A DNA stretch of 36,125 nt from Clostridia bacterium (GTDB lineage: Bacteria > Bacillota > Clostridia > Oscillospirales > CAG-272), in assembly GCA_017440665.1 (NCBI GenBank), contig JAFSGU010000036.1, positions 1 through 36,125 on the forward strand, given 5' to 3'. The position numbers and the translations under genes are program-made. Each line of letters starts with the position of its first letter. Position 1 is the stretch's first letter. The notes under the pieces were generated by a model. The model had not been told where the DNA came from and ran no database searches. It was given only the letters and a program-made list of their open reading frames with translations. Below are positions 17,323 to 25,341 of the stretch, piece by piece.

Positions 17323-18363
17323 ATGAATAACGCACAGGCTCCTAAAGTTAAGAAAGATTCTAAAAATAAGATCCGTGTCGAGTTCGACCGTACCCCTCTT
17401 ATTGACAGACTCAGAGCAAAGTTCTTAAACCTTTACACCGTAAAGAGAGTTGTATGGTATCTCTTCAGATTCCTCCTTCTCCTTGGTGTATCCTACATCA
17501 TCCTCTTCCCGTTCTTCTCCAAGGTCTCCTCCTCCTTCATGAGCGAGACAGACTTCGTTGACGTAACGGTAAGACTTATCCCCAAGTCTCCCACACTTCA
17601 GACTTACGAGGCTATCATCACCGAGAACAGCTACTTCAAGGCGTTCGGTAATACCTTAGTCCTCTCACTGGTCTGCGCTGTGCTTCAGACATTCATCTGC
17701 TGCTTCATCGGCTACGGTTTCGCGAAGTTTAAGTTCAAGGGAAGCGGAGCACTCTTCCTCCTCGTAATCTTCACGATGATCGTTCCTCACAGCACACTGA
17801 AGCTTTCAATGTTCCTGCACTTCAAGGATTTCGATATCCTCGGAATTCTCGGAATATTCAATAAGCTTGGCGTCCTTGAACGTCCCGGCATCCCGCTTCT
17901 CGATACCAACTGGCCTCTGTGGATCATGTCCGCAACCGGTCTTGCATACAAGAACGGTCTGTTCATCTTCCTTATGAGACAGTTCTATCGCGGTATTCCC
18001 GACGAGCTTGAAGAGAGTGCATACCTTGACGGCTCAGGCGTATTCAAGACGTTCTTCACGATCATTATTCCTCTTTCCGTAACGATGATCGTAACAGTAT
18101 TCATGTTCTCCTTCTGCTGGCAGTGGACAGATACTTTCTATTCAAGTCTCTTCTACACACAGACAGGACCTCTGCTCCTGAACAGAATCATCAAGATTCC
18201 CGATTCTCTTGCAGAGCTTACCGAGGCTTCCTCCTCCGCCCTCTTTGGTGCGGCTGTTAAGAATACTTGCGGTATTCTTATCATCATCCCCCTTGTTATC
18301 ATGTACCTCTTCGGACAGAAGTACATCGTTCAGGGTATCGAGCGCTCCGGTATCACAGGCTGA
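17323..18363 (+). CDS. Carbohydrate ABC transporter permease, MalG type (pair 2)
   Basis: A 346-residue MalG-like permease, last gene of the operon. The cytoplasmic N-terminus (about 40 residues) is basic, with six transmembrane segments after it. The EAA loop reads EESAYLDGSGVFKTFFTIII. It is longer than the usual 270-300 residues because of the N-terminal extension and a middle loop. Site GGGGAGGT precedes ATG 17323, and an intrinsic terminator follows. With the preceding gene it forms a second translocation pore served by the same operon. Confidence 0.88.
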   Translation: MNNAQAPKVKKDSKNKIRVEFDRTPLIDRLRAKFLNLYTVKRVVWYLFRFLLLLGVSYIILFPFFSKVSSSFMSETDFVDVTVRLIPKSPTLQTYEAIITENSYFKAFGNTLVLSLVCAVLQTFICCFIGYGFAKFKFKGSGALFLLVIFTMIVPHSTLKLSMFLHFKDFDILGILGIFNKLGVLERPGIPLLDTNWPLWIMSATGLAYKNGLFIFLMRQFYRGIPDELEESAYLDGSGVFKTFFTIIIPLSVTMIVTVFMFSFCWQWTDTFYSSLFYTQTGPLLLNRIIKIPDSLAELTEASSSALFGAAVKNTCGILIIIPLVIMYLFGQKYIVQGIERSGITG

Positions 18364-18378
18364 TTACAGCAAAAAAAG

Positions 18379-18412
18379 AGGTGTAACCTCACTTGGGGTT
18401 ACACCTTTTCTT
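18379..18412 (+). terminator. Terminator of the sugar-uptake operon
   Basis: AGGTGTAACC (18379-18388) pairs with GGTTACACCT (18397-18406), followed by TTTTCTTT. An A-run on the left may also make it work in reverse. Confidence 0.88.
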
Positions 18413-18446
18413 TCTAAAGTGACGTGCCTGTAAAACCCAAATGTTG

Positions 18447-18455
18447 TGCTATAAT
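18447..18455 (+). promoter_or_regulatory. Extended -10 promoter of the small membrane protein gene
   Basis: TGC directly before TATAAT (18450-18455) forms an extended -10 element. There is no good -35. It lies about 30 bp before ATG 18487. Confidence 0.6.
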
Positions 18456-18486
18456 TATAACAGCAAACAACGTAAGGAGTGGACTT

Positions 18487-18879
18487 ATGCTTAAAAAGAT
18501 CGTAAGCAAACGTTTTATCATAACTCCCCTATGGACGGCACTTGTCGTTTTCATGATAGTTTCTGCCATGATATACGGCGACATTCCACAAAAGAAGCTG
18601 GTTATGGCGCTTGCCATAATACTTCCGTGTGTAAGCTATACTGTTGTCAGAATCGTTTTCGGTATTATTGGCAAGGAAGTAACTATCGGTGAAATAAGTA
18701 TAGCCGCATGGATAGTGCTTGGTGTGTCTCTTTTTTGCTTTATTGCTCCGAATATTGACTACATCAGACTGTACCCCGATTATTTCGTCATTCTTCCCAT
18801 GGGTGCTTTCGGCGTAGGTGTCGGTGTTCTTGACGCAATGGCGCGGCTTTTTGCGAGAGACATGACAGACAAAAAGTGA
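18487..18879 (+). CDS. Small four-helix membrane protein, function unknown
   Basis: A 130-residue protein, almost entirely membrane-embedded. Hydrophobic segments lie at about 13-30, 38-58, 70-88 and 98-118, with a basic N-terminus (LKKIVSKR) and charged C-terminus. ATG 18487 was chosen because GTAAGGAG lies just upstream and the transcription start predicted from the extended -10 box lies after the alternative start at 18424. It is monocistronic, between two terminators. I recognise no family. Confidence 0.7.
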   Translation: MLKKIVSKRFIITPLWTALVVFMIVSAMIYGDIPQKKLVMALAIILPCVSYTVVRIVFGIIGKEVTIGEISIAAWIVLGVSLFCFIAPNIDYIRLYPDYFVILPMGAFGVGVGVLDAMARLFARDMTDKK

Positions 18880-18888
18880 TGAAAAAAC

Positions 18889-18930
18889 CAAACAGGTGCT
18901 GAGCTTATAAGGCGTCAGCACCTGTTTTTG
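18889..18930. terminator. Bidirectional terminator between convergent genes
   Basis: AACAGGTGCTGA (18891-18902) pairs with TCAGCACCTGTT (18915-18926). T-runs follow on the plus strand (18924-18929) and on the minus strand (complement of 18882-18887), so it can serve both the small membrane protein gene and thiT. Confidence 0.85.
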
Positions 18931-18974
18931 TTAATATACAGATGGATACCTGAGGCAAACCTTCGGTGGCAGTA

Positions 18975-19538
18975 TTACTTCTTCCGGATCTGCGGCACCT
19001 GAAGAACGAACCACATTGCAATAACGGTAAGAATAAGCTCAGGGAGCATAAACTGACCGTTGTAGATGAGAGAATAGAGATATTTACCCATACCCTCGGG
19101 CGCCCACTGTTTCCAGATAACAACTCCCGTGAAGAAATGGCAAAGGAATCTGAGTACCATAATGCCGCTGACGGTGACAGCCGTGAATACATTGGACTTG
19201 CCGCGGCAGATGAAGGTAAGGCAGAGAAGGGTGAAGGGTACTATATAGTCGAACAGGGCGCATGCCACCGTTGCGAATATAGTGTAGCAATAGGGGAAAA
19301 CGTCTCCGCCTGCAATTCCCTGAAACAGCTGAAATAAGCTGTAAAGGAACGCTGTGGAAAACGCCGCCTTAAAGCCGTGTCTGTAGCCTACGAGCAAAAC
19401 GGGAAGCATGGACACGAGAGTGATACCGCCGCCCATTGGCATCTTGTAGATCACGATGAAGCTGAGCACGCATGACAGCGCAAGCAGCACCGCGCACTCG
19501 CATAAGCATAAAAGCTTGTCTCTTGTAGTTTTTTTCAT
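18975..19538 (-). CDS. thiT: Thiamine-specific ECF transporter S component
   Basis: A 187-residue membrane protein with six hydrophobic helices. MPMGGGITLVSMLPVLLVGY and HGFKAAFSTAFLYSLFQLFQ match the conserved loop and helix of ThiT, and the substrate-site region near the C-terminus (YNGQFMLPELI) fits as well. It captures thiamine and works with an EcfAA'T energizing module encoded elsewhere. ATG 19538 was used (GAGGTG ribosome site 7 nt upstream); an in-frame GTG at 19544 lies inside that site. The TPP riboswitch directly upstream independently supports a thiamine function. Confidence 0.93.
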   Translation of the reverse strand: MKKTTRDKLLCLCECAVLLALSCVLSFIVIYKMPMGGGITLVSMLPVLLVGYRHGFKAAFSTAFLYSLFQLFQGIAGGDVFPYCYTIFATVACALFDYIVPFTLLCLTFICRGKSNVFTAVTVSGIMVLRFLCHFFTGVVIWKQWAPEGMGKYLYSLIYNGQFMLPELILTVIAMWFVLQVPQIRKK

Positions 19539-19584
19539 AACCACACCTCATAAAAATAATAGATTTACGGACCGGTGCAGAAAT

Positions 19585-19619
19585 AAAAAAGCACCGCTCC
19601 CGTCACGGTGAGCGCTGCC
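19585..19619 (-). terminator. Riboswitch expression-platform terminator
   Basis: On the minus strand GCA-G-CGCTC pairs with GAGCG-G-TGC (one internal mismatch), followed by TTTTTT. It lies between the TPP aptamer and thiT, as expected for transcription attenuation when TPP is bound. Confidence 0.8.
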
Positions 19620-19631
19620 AGCAAAAAAATC

Positions 19632-19721
19632 GCTCCCTACGACGGTACTAACCGTATCAGGTAAAAAGGGTTCGCATTTCGCGTCTCAGCCGTTTTTGGA
19701 TCCTAAAACGGCACCCCTGCT
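19632..19721 (-). ncRNA. TPP riboswitch (THI element) controlling thiT
   Basis: The minus strand shows the canonical elements in order: GGGGTGCC, a variable hairpin, GGCTGAGA, ACCC, ACCTGATACGGTTAGTACCG and GTAGGGA. These form the pyrimidine- and pyrophosphate-sensing arms of the thiamine pyrophosphate aptamer. A consensus promoter lies just upstream and a terminator just downstream. Confidence 0.96.
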
Positions 19722-19727
19722 GAATGT

Positions 19728-19756
19728 ATTATAGCACGGGTAATAAAAAATGTCAA
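19728..19756 (-). promoter_or_regulatory. Promoter of the TPP riboswitch-thiT transcript
   Basis: On the minus strand TTGACA (19751-19756), a 17-bp spacer and TATAAT (19728-19733): full consensus. The transcription start falls at the 5' edge of the aptamer. Confidence 0.9.
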
Positions 19757-19810
19757 GGGGAAATTTTCAAGAAAAATCGGCGGGTGTGTTGTTATCTTTT
19801 ACCCAAACAG

Positions 19811-19839
19811 TTGATTTATTGTCGGAAATATAGTATAAT
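19811..19839 (+). promoter_or_regulatory. Promoter of the SLH phosphoesterase gene
   Basis: TTGATT (19811-19816), a 17-bp spacer and TATAAT (19834-19839), about 40 bp before ATG 19878. Confidence 0.82.
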
Positions 19840-19877
19840 ATCTATATACGGCTTTATGCTGAAAGGAGTACATTTTC

Positions 19878-22655
19878 ATGAAGAAATTTTTATCACTCAC
19901 ACTTGCTGTGCTGATGGTAGCCTCTGCGTTCGTGATGAGCGTCGGCGCGGCTATGACAGACGGCGTATGGCATCCCGACAACAAGAAGTGGGACGCTATC
20001 TCCAAGGACGGTGTCGTTGCCCGCTTTGCAATCGGTGGCGACATCCACTTCCAGTACTACAATGCAGGCGAAAAGAATGCCGCTGCGTACAATGCGTTTA
20101 AGCAGATCGGCGGAGTAGACGCGTATCTTATCGCAGGTGACCTTACTCACTACGGTCACGACGATGAGTACACCTCTCTTATGGCGTCTGTAAACGCAGG
20201 TACTAAGAAGAACGATATTAACCCCGGAGCAAGTGGTGACAGCGTAGGCATGACCATTCTTGCAATGGGTAACCACGAATACGGTATCCTTGACCCGAGC
20301 AATCCTATTGCTGATCCCGAGGCGCGTTTTACTGAGTATACTGCTCAGCAGCCCGATGCTCTTTACTGGATCAAGGGTATTCCCGTGATCAAATTGAGCC
20401 CCGACAACATGAAGAACCCCAGATCCTCTTCTTCTGAGGCGGGCGGCGGATGCTATGATGCATCCGAGCAGTTCCTTAAGGATGCATATGCAGAGATTGA
20501 TGCTAAGGGCTACAATGGTCTTATCATCATGTTCGCTCATCACAGACCCAGCGTTGAAGGTAACGAAGGCACAAGCGCATGGCCTCAGAGCATGCTTGAC
20601 ATGATGAAGGCTCATCCCAACACCATGATCTTCACAGGTCACAGCCACACCTGGATCGGTAACACCAAGTACTTTATCCTTCAGGATGCAGGCTTTACTC
20701 ACGTAAGAGCAGGTTCTCTCGGTAACGATTACGGTGGACTCGGCTCAGGTTATATCAATGATACCACCGGTAAGACATCCACTCCTCTCGCAGTAGCGGG
20801 TGACTCAAACTGCTCATGTGTTCTCGTTGATATCATGGCTGACGGCAGCGCTAAGCTCCGCAGAATGGACATCGCAAAGGGCGAGTACATGTTCGAGGAT
20901 GAAGACTTCATCGTAAAGCCCGGTGTTCTCACAGACTATCTGTATGATGATGAAACAGCAGGCTGGGATAAGAGCTATGGCGCTGGCTCGCAGAAGCCTT
21001 CATTCCCCGCTGATGCTAAGATAACTGTAGAGGACGCGGGCAACCACTCCTCAGTTGTAGTTAAGTTCCCCGAGGCAGTTCCCGCAACAAGCCTTGCAAA
21101 GGACTTCGTTGCAGAGTACAGGATCAGACTTAAGACACCCGCCCTTGACGAAAACGGTAACGTTATCGTAAAGGACGGAAAGACACAGTATACATACTTA
21201 AAGAACGGCGACAAGGATTATTTCCGCGTTGCCAACTACAGAGGTGTAGCCGACGAGGGTAAGGACTGGGAAGTCAACATCCACGGTCTCACATGGAATA
21301 CCGACTATACCGTTGAGGTAAGAGCGCTTACTTCCTACGGTAAGGCAACCTCCTGGACCGCTGCAGAAAGCACCATAAACGTGGGTGAGGGTACTCCCAA
21401 CTATCCCGCAGTTCCCGTAATTGACTTTGACTATTCCTACGGCTCAGCTGCTGACGGCGCAGGCCACAAGCTGGTTGTTGAGCCTACCGTTACAAAGGAT
21501 GCTGAAATTAACGGTCAGCAGGCTGTGAATTTCCTCGGCATCGGCGGTAAGCCCTGGGCGTATGAATTCACCGAGGAAGATTTCTTCAGCATCAAGGACT
21601 TCTTCGTAATGGAAGCATATTTCTCTGCAACCAACGTAACCCAGACACAGTGCATCATGGGTGCATGGGACGCTTCTAACCTTGGCTTTAAGATCGACGG
21701 CGGTAAGCTCCACCTGTGGGCGGCGTTTGCGGCTATTGAGACAAGCCAGGAGGCAAGAAACGTAGTTTCCGCTGATATCGAAGCTAACACATGGTATCAC
21801 GCAGTTGCGGTATATAACGGCCTTTCCGCTAAGCTTTACATCAACGGTGAGCTTGTTGACGAAAACACCAACGCAAAGGGCGGTCTTGACACCGTTTCCT
21901 ACGTAAAGGATGGCTTTGAGGATGATCCCGAGGCTCCCAGAATTACCAAGAACTTTGCGGTTGCTGCAGGTGAGTACTCAGAAGACAAGGCTATGTACAC
22001 GATGCAGAACTGCAAGATAAACAAGGCGGCTCTCTACTCAGGCGTTATGACAGACGAGGACGTAAAGACCGCGTATAAGATAGCAACAACAGCTCTTCCT
22101 TTCACAGACGTAACTGACGGATGGTACATCGACTCCGTTGAGTACGCATATGCTACCGGCCTTATGAACGGAAGCAGTGCGACCACCTTCTCACCCTCTG
22201 TAAAGACCAACCGCGCGATGATCGTGCAGATGCTTTACAACCTTGAGGGCAAGCCTGTGGTTGATAAGACTAACAACCCCTTCACAGACGTAGCTGACAC
22301 ATGGTATACAGACGCAGTTCTCTGGGCATATCAGAGCGGCGTTACCACAGGTACAAGCGCGACCACGTTCGCACCCGACGCACTTGTTACACGTGAGCAG
22401 GTAGCAGTATTCCTCTACAGATACATGAGAGACTACAAGAAGGCTGACTTAGGTGACGGCGCAGATCTTTCAAGCTATCCCGATGCTGACGCGATCAGCC
22501 CCTACACCGACTTTGCTCCTGCCGTGTCTTGGGCAAATGCAAACGGCATCATCGGCGGTAAGAAGAACGGCTCTGCCGTGACACTTTCTCCTCTTGATCA
22601 GGCGATGCGTTCGGAAGTAGCAAAGATGTTCGTATCCTTCGCTAAGAAGTATTGA
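19878..22655 (+). CDS. SLH-anchored calcineurin-like metallophosphoesterase with LamG-like domain
   Basis: A 925-residue surface protein. A signal peptide ends near VGAAMTDG. The metallophosphoesterase domain shows all five metal motifs: GGDIH (about 52), AGDLTH (about 87), GNHEYG (about 130), AHHRPS (about 218) and GHSHTW (about 252). An Fn3-like segment (LTWNTDYTVEVRALTSYG) is followed at about 515-735 by a concanavalin/LamG-like fold (VNFLGIGGKPWAYEF, LYINGELVDEN). Three SLH repeats from about 740 to the end (FTDVTDGWYIDSVEYAYATG; FTDVADTWYTDAVLWAYQSG) bind it to the cell wall. It probably hydrolyses phosphoesters outside the cell; the substrate is unknown. Ribosome site GAAAGGAG. It is monocistronic with its own promoter and terminator. 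Confidence 0.9.
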   Translation: MKKFLSLTLAVLMVASAFVMSVGAAMTDGVWHPDNKKWDAISKDGVVARFAIGGDIHFQYYNAGEKNAAAYNAFKQIGGVDAYLIAGDLTHYGHDDEYTSLMASVNAGTKKNDINPGASGDSVGMTILAMGNHEYGILDPSNPIADPEARFTEYTAQQPDALYWIKGIPVIKLSPDNMKNPRSSSSEAGGGCYDASEQFLKDAYAEIDAKGYNGLIIMFAHHRPSVEGNEGTSAWPQSMLDMMKAHPNTMIFTGHSHTWIGNTKYFILQDAGFTHVRAGSLGNDYGGLGSGYINDTTGKTSTPLAVAGDSNCSCVLVDIMADGSAKLRRMDIAKGEYMFEDEDFIVKPGVLTDYLYDDETAGWDKSYGAGSQKPSFPADAKITVEDAGNHSSVVVKFPEAVPATSLAKDFVAEYRIRLKTPALDENGNVIVKDGKTQYTYLKNGDKDYFRVANYRGVADEGKDWEVNIHGLTWNTDYTVEVRALTSYGKATSWTAAESTINVGEGTPNYPAVPVIDFDYSYGSAADGAGHKLVVEPTVTKDAEINGQQAVNFLGIGGKPWAYEFTEEDFFSIKDFFVMEAYFSATNVTQTQCIMGAWDASNLGFKIDGGKLHLWAAFAAIETSQEARNVVSADIEANTWYHAVAVYNGLSAKLYINGELVDENTNAKGGLDTVSYVKDGFEDDPEAPRITKNFAVAAGEYSEDKAMYTMQNCKINKAALYSGVMTDEDVKTAYKIATTALPFTDVTDGWYIDSVEYAYATGLMNGSSATTFSPSVKTNRAMIVQMLYNLEGKPVVDKTNNPFTDVADTWYTDAVLWAYQSGVTTGTSATTFAPDALVTREQVAVFLYRYMRDYKKADLGDGADLSSYPDADAISPYTDFAPAVSWANANGIIGGKKNGSAVTLSPLDQAMRSEVAKMFVSFAKKY

Positions 22656-22670
22656 TACATAGAGCAATAA

Positions 22671-22703
22671 TTGAGGCACACCTCTAACTGAGGTGTGCCT
22701 CAA
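22671..22703. terminator. Bidirectional terminator between the SLH phosphoesterase gene and the phage cassette
   Basis: TTGAGGCACACCTC (22671-22684) pairs perfectly with GAGGTGTGCCTCAA (22690-22703). The plus side is followed by CATCGTTTTT and the minus side by TTATTG. It closes the phosphoesterase gene and, on the other strand, the phage operon. Confidence 0.8.
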
Positions 22704-22714
22704 CATCGTTTTTG

Positions 22715-23353
22715 TCAAAACCTCTCTCTTTTGCCCGTCTTGCGGAAGTTTTCCCTGATCCTTTTGAAATCTCCCAGGCTAAGCTTGGCAGGATCTCTCT
22801 TTTCAACAACGGCTCCGCCTTTGCTCAGTGCTCCCTCCTTGGGACGTCCGCCTCCCGAGCTTACGGATGCGGCTACCGCCTCAGCGCCGCGCTTTTCCGC
22901 ATCCCTTACACGACCGCTTATGATCTCATCGTAATGCCTTGCCACGTACGCCGCCGTGGTGTCACCTCCCGTGGCGACGGTCAGCTTCAGAAACAGCGGA
23001 TCCCTCATCTCACGTCTGAGGTCAAACTCGGGGTAAAGGCGGGCGGTCTCTTCAGCGCCCCTTTTAACACGTTTCATGTGAAGACGCACGTTCTGTTCGA
23101 GCCCCGGATCGTCTGCGGCAGCCGCTTTTTCCATTGGGGACGGCTCTGTCCCCTCGCCGCTTTCCGTGTAGCGGCGTATCCCCATTTCAACAAGGTGTGC
23201 CACGTAATCCTCGTGCTCCTGCTTGTGCTTGTCCGACGTTACAAAGTCGATATAGGATACCTCCGTGTCTGCGGTGGGGGCAGTATCGGGTACGGTCGTA
23301 TCCGGCGCGGGCGTGTTTTCTGCCACCGCCCGGGTGGTGATGTTATCTGTCAT
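22715..23353 (-). CDS. Putative phage scaffolding protein
   Basis: A 212-residue protein, last gene of the phage cassette. It has an acidic, Thr/Pro-rich disordered N-terminus (residues 1-35), a helical middle rich in Glu/Arg, and a basic C-terminal helix (DFKRIRENFRKTGKRERF). Scaffolding proteins of P22-like phages have this layout, with the basic tail binding the coat protein. It lies directly after the portal gene, where scaffolds usually sit, while the capsid gene is at the other end of the cassette. I see no sequence motif that proves the role. Ribosome site AAGGAG. Confidence 0.55.
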   Translation of the reverse strand: MTDNITTRAVAENTPAPDTTVPDTAPTADTEVSYIDFVTSDKHKQEHEDYVAHLVEMGIRRYTESGEGTEPSPMEKAAAADDPGLEQNVRLHMKRVKRGAEETARLYPEFDLRREMRDPLFLKLTVATGGDTTAAYVARHYDEIISGRVRDAEKRGAEAVAASVSSGGGRPKEGALSKGGAVVEKRDPAKLSLGDFKRIRENFRKTGKRERF

Positions 23354-23378
23354 GCTTTTCTCCTTTCATGCTTGCCTC

Positions 23379-25310
23379 TTATCTCGGCTGAGTTGAGTTT
23401 CGCGCGTTTGAGCGGGAGCGCTTTACTGCGGGATGCTCGCCGCCGCTTGATCTTTTATAGCTCTTTTTCTTCACGGGTACCGACGTCTTGCCGAGTATCT
23501 CCCTTGACAGCATTTCGGCAGTCTCAGGCTCGTATTTCTCCGCAAGAGAGAGTGCTACCGTCTGATACTGTGTAAGCTGTCTGAACATGGCGGCGTTTTC
23601 CGTCACAAGGGATATAACCCTGTCCTTGCCGTCAAAATCCATCATTTTAAGGCATGAGATAGCCTGGTCGCCCATGGCAGGATTGAAGAATCCCAAATTA
23701 TAAAACTGAAGCGCCAGCTCGTTTATCTCCATCTTTTTGTAGGGACTTGATTTTTCGCTTGTCACCTCGATGTCGAACTCGGGGGCTACGTGACCGACGA
23801 CGTTGCCGTCATAGTCTGTTACTGCACGCGGCTGAAGCCCCGCATTTGTGTATGAAGCGAACCGATCTTCTTCCACGCGGAATCTGCGGGGGGCATCGTA
23901 AAACTGTCTTATCAGCTCGATCATGTGGTAGATGACCTCGCGGAAGGCGCGGTGGAAAACTCTGTTGGAGCTTCGCGCGTTCTTGCCTGCGGTCTCCTGA
24001 AGAGCCGCAAGAGCGGATGCCGCCGTAATACCGCCGTGGGACGCGCCGTTGAGCACGTCACGGTTTGAGGTGCAGTACTTCAGCTCGTCTATCTTGGACT
24101 GAAGGATATTCACGTAAACACCGCCCAGGGGATCCTGGTCTATGCGTCTGATGGACGCGTCGTCGATCTGTCCCTCTACGTCAACGAAGTCACAGCTGAG
24201 GTCAGCGTACTGTTCGGTGTTCACGTTACCGTTCTTCCTCTTGAACCATCGCGGCGTTGCGCTGACGATGGCGTTTTTCGTTATGGCGCGGTTAAGACTG
24301 TCGATCTCATCCTGAGTGTCTCTGCCGATGTCGGTCAGTCCGTAGCCGCATATGCTTCCCTCGATAGGGTAGAGTGGCTGTACTACGAAGGGGTACATGC
24401 AGTGGTCGTACCAGCCCCGATCCCTCATTGAAAGACCGTTTGGCACGAGCGTGACTTCGCCCGTGGCGGGATCGGTGACGGGACGCATAGGTACACGGGT
24501 ATCGTTTTCCGATGCGTAAAGCACGTGGCTTCCCACGAAAACACAATACTGAAGCTGGCGTTTGCCGCCGTAGCTTGTGTGGTAGTACCACTCAACCAAG
24601 ACGGACTTGTCCGATGTATCTACGTAATCGTCGTACAGATATCTTGTGATGTTTATGCTCTTACCGCCGAGCTGTCCCTCAAGATGAGGGTATTTTGCGA
24701 TGAGCAAGTCGTTGTCGACAAGCTCCGTGCGGAACACGTTGGCTGATTTCTGAATGTCGGTGATGCCCGGCTCCCAGAAAAGGTTGAGAAGGTCTATCTT
24801 TACACAGGACACGTCGCCCAGACCGCCGTTTTTCTCGGGGTCCCAGAACACGCCGTATACCCCTCCGCCGTGCTTAAGGGTGTACCATGTCACGTCGGAA
24901 TAGGTTCCCTCGAAATCGTTCTGCTCAAGTATCACGGGTATGATGTCCGACAGACGCTTTGCCTCTGCCACGTCGTCCTCGCTTCGGGGACGGAGATTAC
25001 ACGTAGGGTACGAGTCCATGGCATCGCTGTAGCGGGACTGGATACAGGACCACAGCCACGCGGTAGCGGTGTTTGATGGCTTGCCGTCACCGCGTACGTT
25101 CCACTGCCTCAGTCGCCAGTATTCCTCGTTCTCCACAAGCTTCTTCTCAAGGGACGCCTTGCCGTCGCGGTATTTTCTGAGTATCTCCGCCGCACGGAGC
25201 ACTTCAGCCTCTCCTATGGCGGCTCTTTCCCCGTCCGGCTCTTCCGTCCTGTTTTTTGTATGCGCGGGCATCTCATTTACCTTATCCTGTCCGCGAAAAA
25301 ATTTCTTCAT
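23379..25310 (-). CDS. Phage portal protein
   Basis: A 643-residue protein of the size of portals in short-tailed (P22/N4-like) phages. A charged N-terminus precedes WLWSCIQSRYSDAMDSYPTC and a tail-to-portal core (GYGLTDIGRDTQDEIDSLNR, near the middle), a segment typical of portals that form the dodecameric DNA channel at the capsid vertex. The C-terminus is helical and basic (KKKSYKRSSGGEHP). ATG 25310 was chosen because TGGAG lies 6 nt upstream; an ATG four codons earlier (25322) lacks a ribosome site. It lies 31 bp after the large terminase gene, the usual order. Confidence 0.82.
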   Translation of the reverse strand: MKKFFRGQDKVNEMPAHTKNRTEEPDGERAAIGEAEVLRAAEILRKYRDGKASLEKKLVENEEYWRLRQWNVRGDGKPSNTATAWLWSCIQSRYSDAMDSYPTCNLRPRSEDDVAEAKRLSDIIPVILEQNDFEGTYSDVTWYTLKHGGGVYGVFWDPEKNGGLGDVSCVKIDLLNLFWEPGITDIQKSANVFRTELVDNDLLIAKYPHLEGQLGGKSINITRYLYDDYVDTSDKSVLVEWYYHTSYGGKRQLQYCVFVGSHVLYASENDTRVPMRPVTDPATGEVTLVPNGLSMRDRGWYDHCMYPFVVQPLYPIEGSICGYGLTDIGRDTQDEIDSLNRAITKNAIVSATPRWFKRKNGNVNTEQYADLSCDFVDVEGQIDDASIRRIDQDPLGGVYVNILQSKIDELKYCTSNRDVLNGASHGGITAASALAALQETAGKNARSSNRVFHRAFREVIYHMIELIRQFYDAPRRFRVEEDRFASYTNAGLQPRAVTDYDGNVVGHVAPEFDIEVTSEKSSPYKKMEINELALQFYNLGFFNPAMGDQAISCLKMMDFDGKDRVISLVTENAAMFRQLTQYQTVALSLAEKYEPETAEMLSREILGKTSVPVKKKSYKRSSGGEHPAVKRSRSNARNSTQPR

Positions 25311-25341
25311 ATTAAACTCCATTCTGCCGCAGGGCGGCGTT

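Noticed and set aside
6057..18363. ABC transporter ATPase in the sugar operon
   Set aside because: No product in the operon has Walker A, LSGGQ signature or Walker B motifs; a shared ATPase elsewhere is assumed.
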